From positions 372,001 through 436,000 of the forward strand of contig NZ_JAJEWI010000005.1 in NCBI RefSeq assembly GCF_020687785.1: DNA of 64,000 nt, read 5' to 3'. Origin of the DNA: Sphingopyxis yananensis (GTDB taxonomy: Bacteria; Pseudomonadota; Alphaproteobacteria; Sphingomonadales; Sphingomonadaceae). The position numbers and the translations under genes are program-made. Positions 61,559-64,000 of this stretch are shown here, one piece after another (position 1 is the stretch's first letter; every line of letters begins with the position of its first letter). Below the pieces are notes generated by a model, which worked only from the letters and a program-made list of their open reading frames with translations, was not told where the DNA came from and did not search any database.

Positions 61559-62095
61559 TCAGTTGTTGGTTAAGTGGTGGGTAAATTTTTTGCGCAATTT
61601 TGCCAGCTTGGGCGGAATGACCGCCATGCAATATGGGTTGCTTTGGCCGTCGTTATCCCAATAGCGTTGATGATAATCTTCTGCGGGATACCAAGGTGAT
61701 AGCGGTTCGATGCTGGTCACAATCGGGCTGGGCCAATCGCCTGCGGCACGGGTGATGGCGCCTTGGGCTGCCAAATGTTGCGCTTCGTTCAGCGGAAAAA
61801 TGGCACTACGATATTGGGTTCCAATATCATTGCCTTGTCGGTTCAATTGGGTTGGGTCGTGTGTCGCAAAAAACACATCTGCCAGATCATCATAGCCGAT
61901 GACATCAGGGTCATAGGTGATACGAATCGCTTCGGCATGGCCTGTATCGCCGGTGCACACTTGCTTGTAGGTGGGGTTTTCGGTCGTCCCGCCAATATAG
62001 CCACTCTCGATGGTCGTGACACCGTCCAATGATTGGAACACCGCTTCGGTGCACCAAAAACATCCTCCGGCAAAAATGGCTGTTTCTTGGGTCAT
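61559..62095 (-). CDS. msrA: Peptide-methionine (S)-S-oxide reductase
   Basis: A 178-residue repair enzyme reducing methionine sulfoxide in proteins. The catalytic Cys12 lies in FAGGCFWCTEAVF. It shows the SGYIGGTTENPTYKQVCTGDTGHAEAI and FFATHDPTQLNRQGNDIGTQYRS motifs and EDYHQRYWDN. The C-terminal resolving Cys is in NPYCMAVIPPKL. ATG 62095 is preferred over 62113. A weak hairpin CCAGTCCC/GGGACTGG lies after the stop at 61517-61541. Confidence 0.96.
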   Translation of the reverse strand: MTQETAIFAGGCFWCTEAVFQSLDGVTTIESGYIGGTTENPTYKQVCTGDTGHAEAIRITYDPDVIGYDDLADVFFATHDPTQLNRQGNDIGTQYRSAIFPLNEAQHLAAQGAITRAAGDWPSPIVTSIEPLSPWYPAEDYHQRYWDNDGQSNPYCMAVIPPKLAKLRKKFTHHLTNN

Positions 62096-62165
62096 ATCAT
62101 TTGCTTCCATCATGCCCTATGGGCGCTATAGCTTGGAAATAAGGCAGGCTTTGCGCAATTCCAAG

Positions 62166-62182
62166 GGTTATAACGGATAACC
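62166..62182. repeat. Inverted repeat between msrA and ctaA
   Basis: GGTTAT (62166-62171) and ATAACC (62177-62182) flank AACGG. Outer CCAAG (62161) and CTTGG (62187-62191) extend the pairing with a 4-base bulge. It lies in the 230-base divergent gap; no other element was recognised there. Confidence 0.35.
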
Positions 62183-62325
62183 GCTTCTTGGCTTTTATGG
62201 CCTCTGCCTTAGGCGCGGGCGCACGCTGATGGAAGCTTGCCTGTCCTTAGCCGGTTTTGCGGCATGGCCATGGCTAGGACATAAGGTCCCTTGCCTATCG
62301 CCAACGAAGGGGCAATAGCACAGGC

Positions 62326-63372
62326 ATGAGCCAGTCCCAATTTGTGCAAATATCGCCCCGCCACCGTCCGGCAGCCATCGCCAATTGGCTGTGGTCTGTT
62401 GCCTTACTTGTGGTCATCGTCGTCGCGGTTGGCGGCATTACCCGCCTGACGGAATCGGGCTTGTCGATCACGGAATGGCGACCTGTATCCGGTATTCTCC
62501 CCCCCTTGAACGAAGGGGATTGGATGGCAGAGTTTGAAAAATACAAACAAATTCCGGAATATAAGGAAGTGAATTTGGGCATGTCGCTCGACGCGTTCAA
62601 AATGATCTTCTTTTGGGAATGGTTTCACCGCATTTTGGGCCGCATCATTGGCGGTGCGATGATTCTGCCTTTCGCTTATTTCGCATGGAAGCGGGCCATT
62701 CCGGCTGGCTATAGCTTGCGCATTTTTGCCCTGACGGCCTTGGTTGGCTTTCAAGGGGCGATTGGCTGGTGGATGGTCACATCCGGTTTGGAATATCGCA
62801 CGGATGTCAGCCATTATCGTTTGGCGACCCATTTGCTGACCGCGCTTTTCCTGTTGGCCGGACTGGTCTGGACCGCGCGGGACCTACAGGCTTTGGCCAA
62901 AAAATCTGATGCGCGGCCAGCACGGTTGACGGGCTTTGGCATCCTGACCTTTGTGGTGGTGACGGTGCAATTGCTGCTGGGCGCTTGGGTGGCGGGCCTG
63001 AATGCTGGATATGTTGCCAATACATGGCCACTGATGAACGATCATTTTGTGCCGCAAGGCATTGATTGGACAGGCGGGGCATGGATGGCGATGACCAATG
63101 ACCCATTTTTGCTGCACTTCCTGCACCGTTGGTGGGCATGGGTGGCGGCCGCTGTGGTGGTCGTGCTTGCGCTGCGCTTGCGCCGGTTGGGCAGCACCGC
63201 TTTGTCGCATGGATTGTTGACCGTCATTTCGGTGCAAGTGATGCTGGGAATCGTCACGGTGGTCAGCGGCATGTCGATGTGGATTGCGGTTTTGCACCAA
63301 TTTGTCGGAGCGATTCTGGTAGCCTTGCTGGCGGCCAGCCTGAATCGTGAAGGCGCCCGCAATAATCCGTAA
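62326..63372 (+). CDS. ctaA: Heme A synthase (COX15/CtaA type 2)
   Basis: A 348-residue eight-helix membrane enzyme that oxidises heme O to heme A for aa3-type cytochrome oxidase. It shows VAVGGITRLTESGLSITEWRPVSG, FFWEWFHRILGRIIGG with a heme-ligand His, and HFLHRWWAWVAAAV and VLHQFVGAILVALLAA with others. ATG 62326 is used. Although COX15 of alphaproteobacteria sits near the cox operon in many species, here it is alone before rplM. Confidence 0.95.
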   Translation: MSQSQFVQISPRHRPAAIANWLWSVALLVVIVVAVGGITRLTESGLSITEWRPVSGILPPLNEGDWMAEFEKYKQIPEYKEVNLGMSLDAFKMIFFWEWFHRILGRIIGGAMILPFAYFAWKRAIPAGYSLRIFALTALVGFQGAIGWWMVTSGLEYRTDVSHYRLATHLLTALFLLAGLVWTARDLQALAKKSDARPARLTGFGILTFVVVTVQLLLGAWVAGLNAGYVANTWPLMNDHFVPQGIDWTGGAWMAMTNDPFLLHFLHRWWAWVAAAVVVVLALRLRRLGSTALSHGLLTVISVQVMLGIVTVVSGMSMWIAVLHQFVGAILVALLAASLNREGARNNP

Positions 63373-63505
63373 ATATCAGGCGGCTTCTCCGGCGATTTTA
63401 CGCAAAAGCGTGGGTTTGGAAATTCGGACGGTATTATATTACCCGTCAGCAAAACCGCAGATCGCTTGACTTTTTACCGACATAGCGGCATTGGCCGCGT
63501 TGAAA

Positions 63506-63547
63506 GCGCCGCTTTTCCTGTCATGGGTTTGGCGGCGCGGTTATTTT
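63506..63547 (+). terminator. Hairpin with T-rich tail in the rplM leader
   Basis: GCGCCGC (63506-63512) and GCGGCGC (63532-63538) pair around a 19-base loop, followed by GGTTATTTTT. It lies about 52 bases before the rplM start and after TTGACT at 63466, a possible -35. It may be an attenuator or L13-responsive leader. Confidence 0.35.
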
Positions 63548-63599
63548 TCGGGGCGCTGGCATATGCTGTGCACCGATCCATCTCTTCAAGGAGCGTGCC

Positions 63600-64000
63600 A
63601 TGAAGGCGCTGACCAAGACGACCAAATCGGCAAATGCCGCAACGGTCGAAAAGAAATGGGTGTTGATCGACGCGGAAGGTCTGGTTGTAGGCCGCGTTGC
63701 AACGATCATCGCCAACATCCTGCGCGGCAAGAACAAGCCAAGCTTTACCCCGCACGTTGATTGCGGTGACAATGTCATCATCATCAACGCGGAAAAAGTG
63801 GCGTTCACCGGCAAGAAGCTGCAAGACAAGCGCTATTACAAGCACACCGGCTATGCTGGTGGCATCAAGGAAACCAGCCCCGCCAAGGTATTGGAAGGCC
63901 GTTTCCCTGAGCGCGTTCTGGAAAAGGCTGTGGAACGCATGATTCCACGTGGTCCTTTGGGTCGTCAGCAAATGCGTAACCTGCGCATCTTCGCTGGTAC
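63600..64000 (+). CDS. rplM: 50S ribosomal protein L13 (partial, 3' end outside window)
   Basis: The first 133 residues of ribosomal protein L13: [66 protein letters not shown], then the conserved [13 protein letters not shown] and [27 protein letters not shown] precedes the ATG at 63600. It normally precedes rpsI. The gene runs off the right edge. Confidence 0.97.
   Translation, partial: MKALTKTTKSANAATVEKKWVLIDAEGLVVGRVATIIANILRGKNKPSFTPHVDCGDNVIIINAEKVAFTGKKLQDKRYYKHTGYAGGIKETSPAKVLEGRFPERVLEKAVERMIPRGPLGRQQMRNLRIFAG

Overview
The window is a chromosomal segment of an alphaproteobacterium, most likely a member of Sphingomonadales. The reasons are the carotenoid genes, an ATP12-type chaperone, a CHASE/HWE-type kinase, a perfect EcfG-type stress promoter, PHA metabolism and an RcGTA-like gene transfer agent (GTA) locus. 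The species cannot be fixed from sequence alone. Both ends cut genes: metK on the left and rplM on the right. There is one tRNA gene (Val, anticodon TAC). I see no rRNA, IS element, integrase or CRISPR array.

Layout. 0-2.9 kb: metK with a 22-bp palindromic operator candidate, lnt, and a small helix-hairpin-helix protein. 2.9-9.6 kb: a carotenoid block with a sterol-desaturase-type hydroxylase divergent from crtY-crtI, then a LOG-family gene behind an EcfG promoter, then crtB translationally coupled to a nicotinamide riboside salvage pair (pnuC and a ribosylnicotinamide kinase). 9.7-14.4 kb: two divergent acyl-CoA synthetases with an inverted repeat between them, followed by an isomerase and a crotonase. 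14.4-17.8 kb: a leftward run (ATP12 chaperone, small membrane protein, PaiB-like, RluA-type pseudouridine synthase, crcB). 18-25 kb: a winged-helix protein, a short YadA-like trimeric autotransporter with 75-bp tandem repeats and a CRP-type box, tRNA-Val, an aldo/keto reductase and aconitase. 25-29.8 kb: a LacI regulator, a CHASE histidine kinase, a DUF983 protein and an exonuclease/phosphatase-family lipoprotein.

29.9-44.6 kb: a nearly complete GTA structural cluster in canonical order: small terminase, large terminase, portal, g3.5-like, protease, capsid, connector, tail terminator, tail tube, g10, g10.1, tape measure, g12, hub, peptidase, g15, then a DUF2793 protein. There is no integrase, replication or lysis gene. 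Unusual points are a terminator-like hairpin between the candidate promoter and g1, a perfect 15-bp hairpin after the capsid gene, no g7, a reversed secreted-protein gene inserted between g8 and g9, and a 774-residue g12 with a large N-terminal domain beside a short g15.

44.7-64 kb: housekeeping and envelope genes. These are an OmpA porin with a 24-proline linker, an ABC exporter, a PHA depolymerase, DUF1232 and pyridoxamine-oxidase-like proteins, a thiolase, a MaoC hydratase, an MscS channel, an S24-type repressor with repeated TAGGA half-sites, aquaporin Z, galU, a complete YfiR-YfiN-YfiB c-di-GMP signalling operon, msrA, heme A synthase and rplM. Many neighbouring genes overlap by 4-10 bases, so translational coupling is common.
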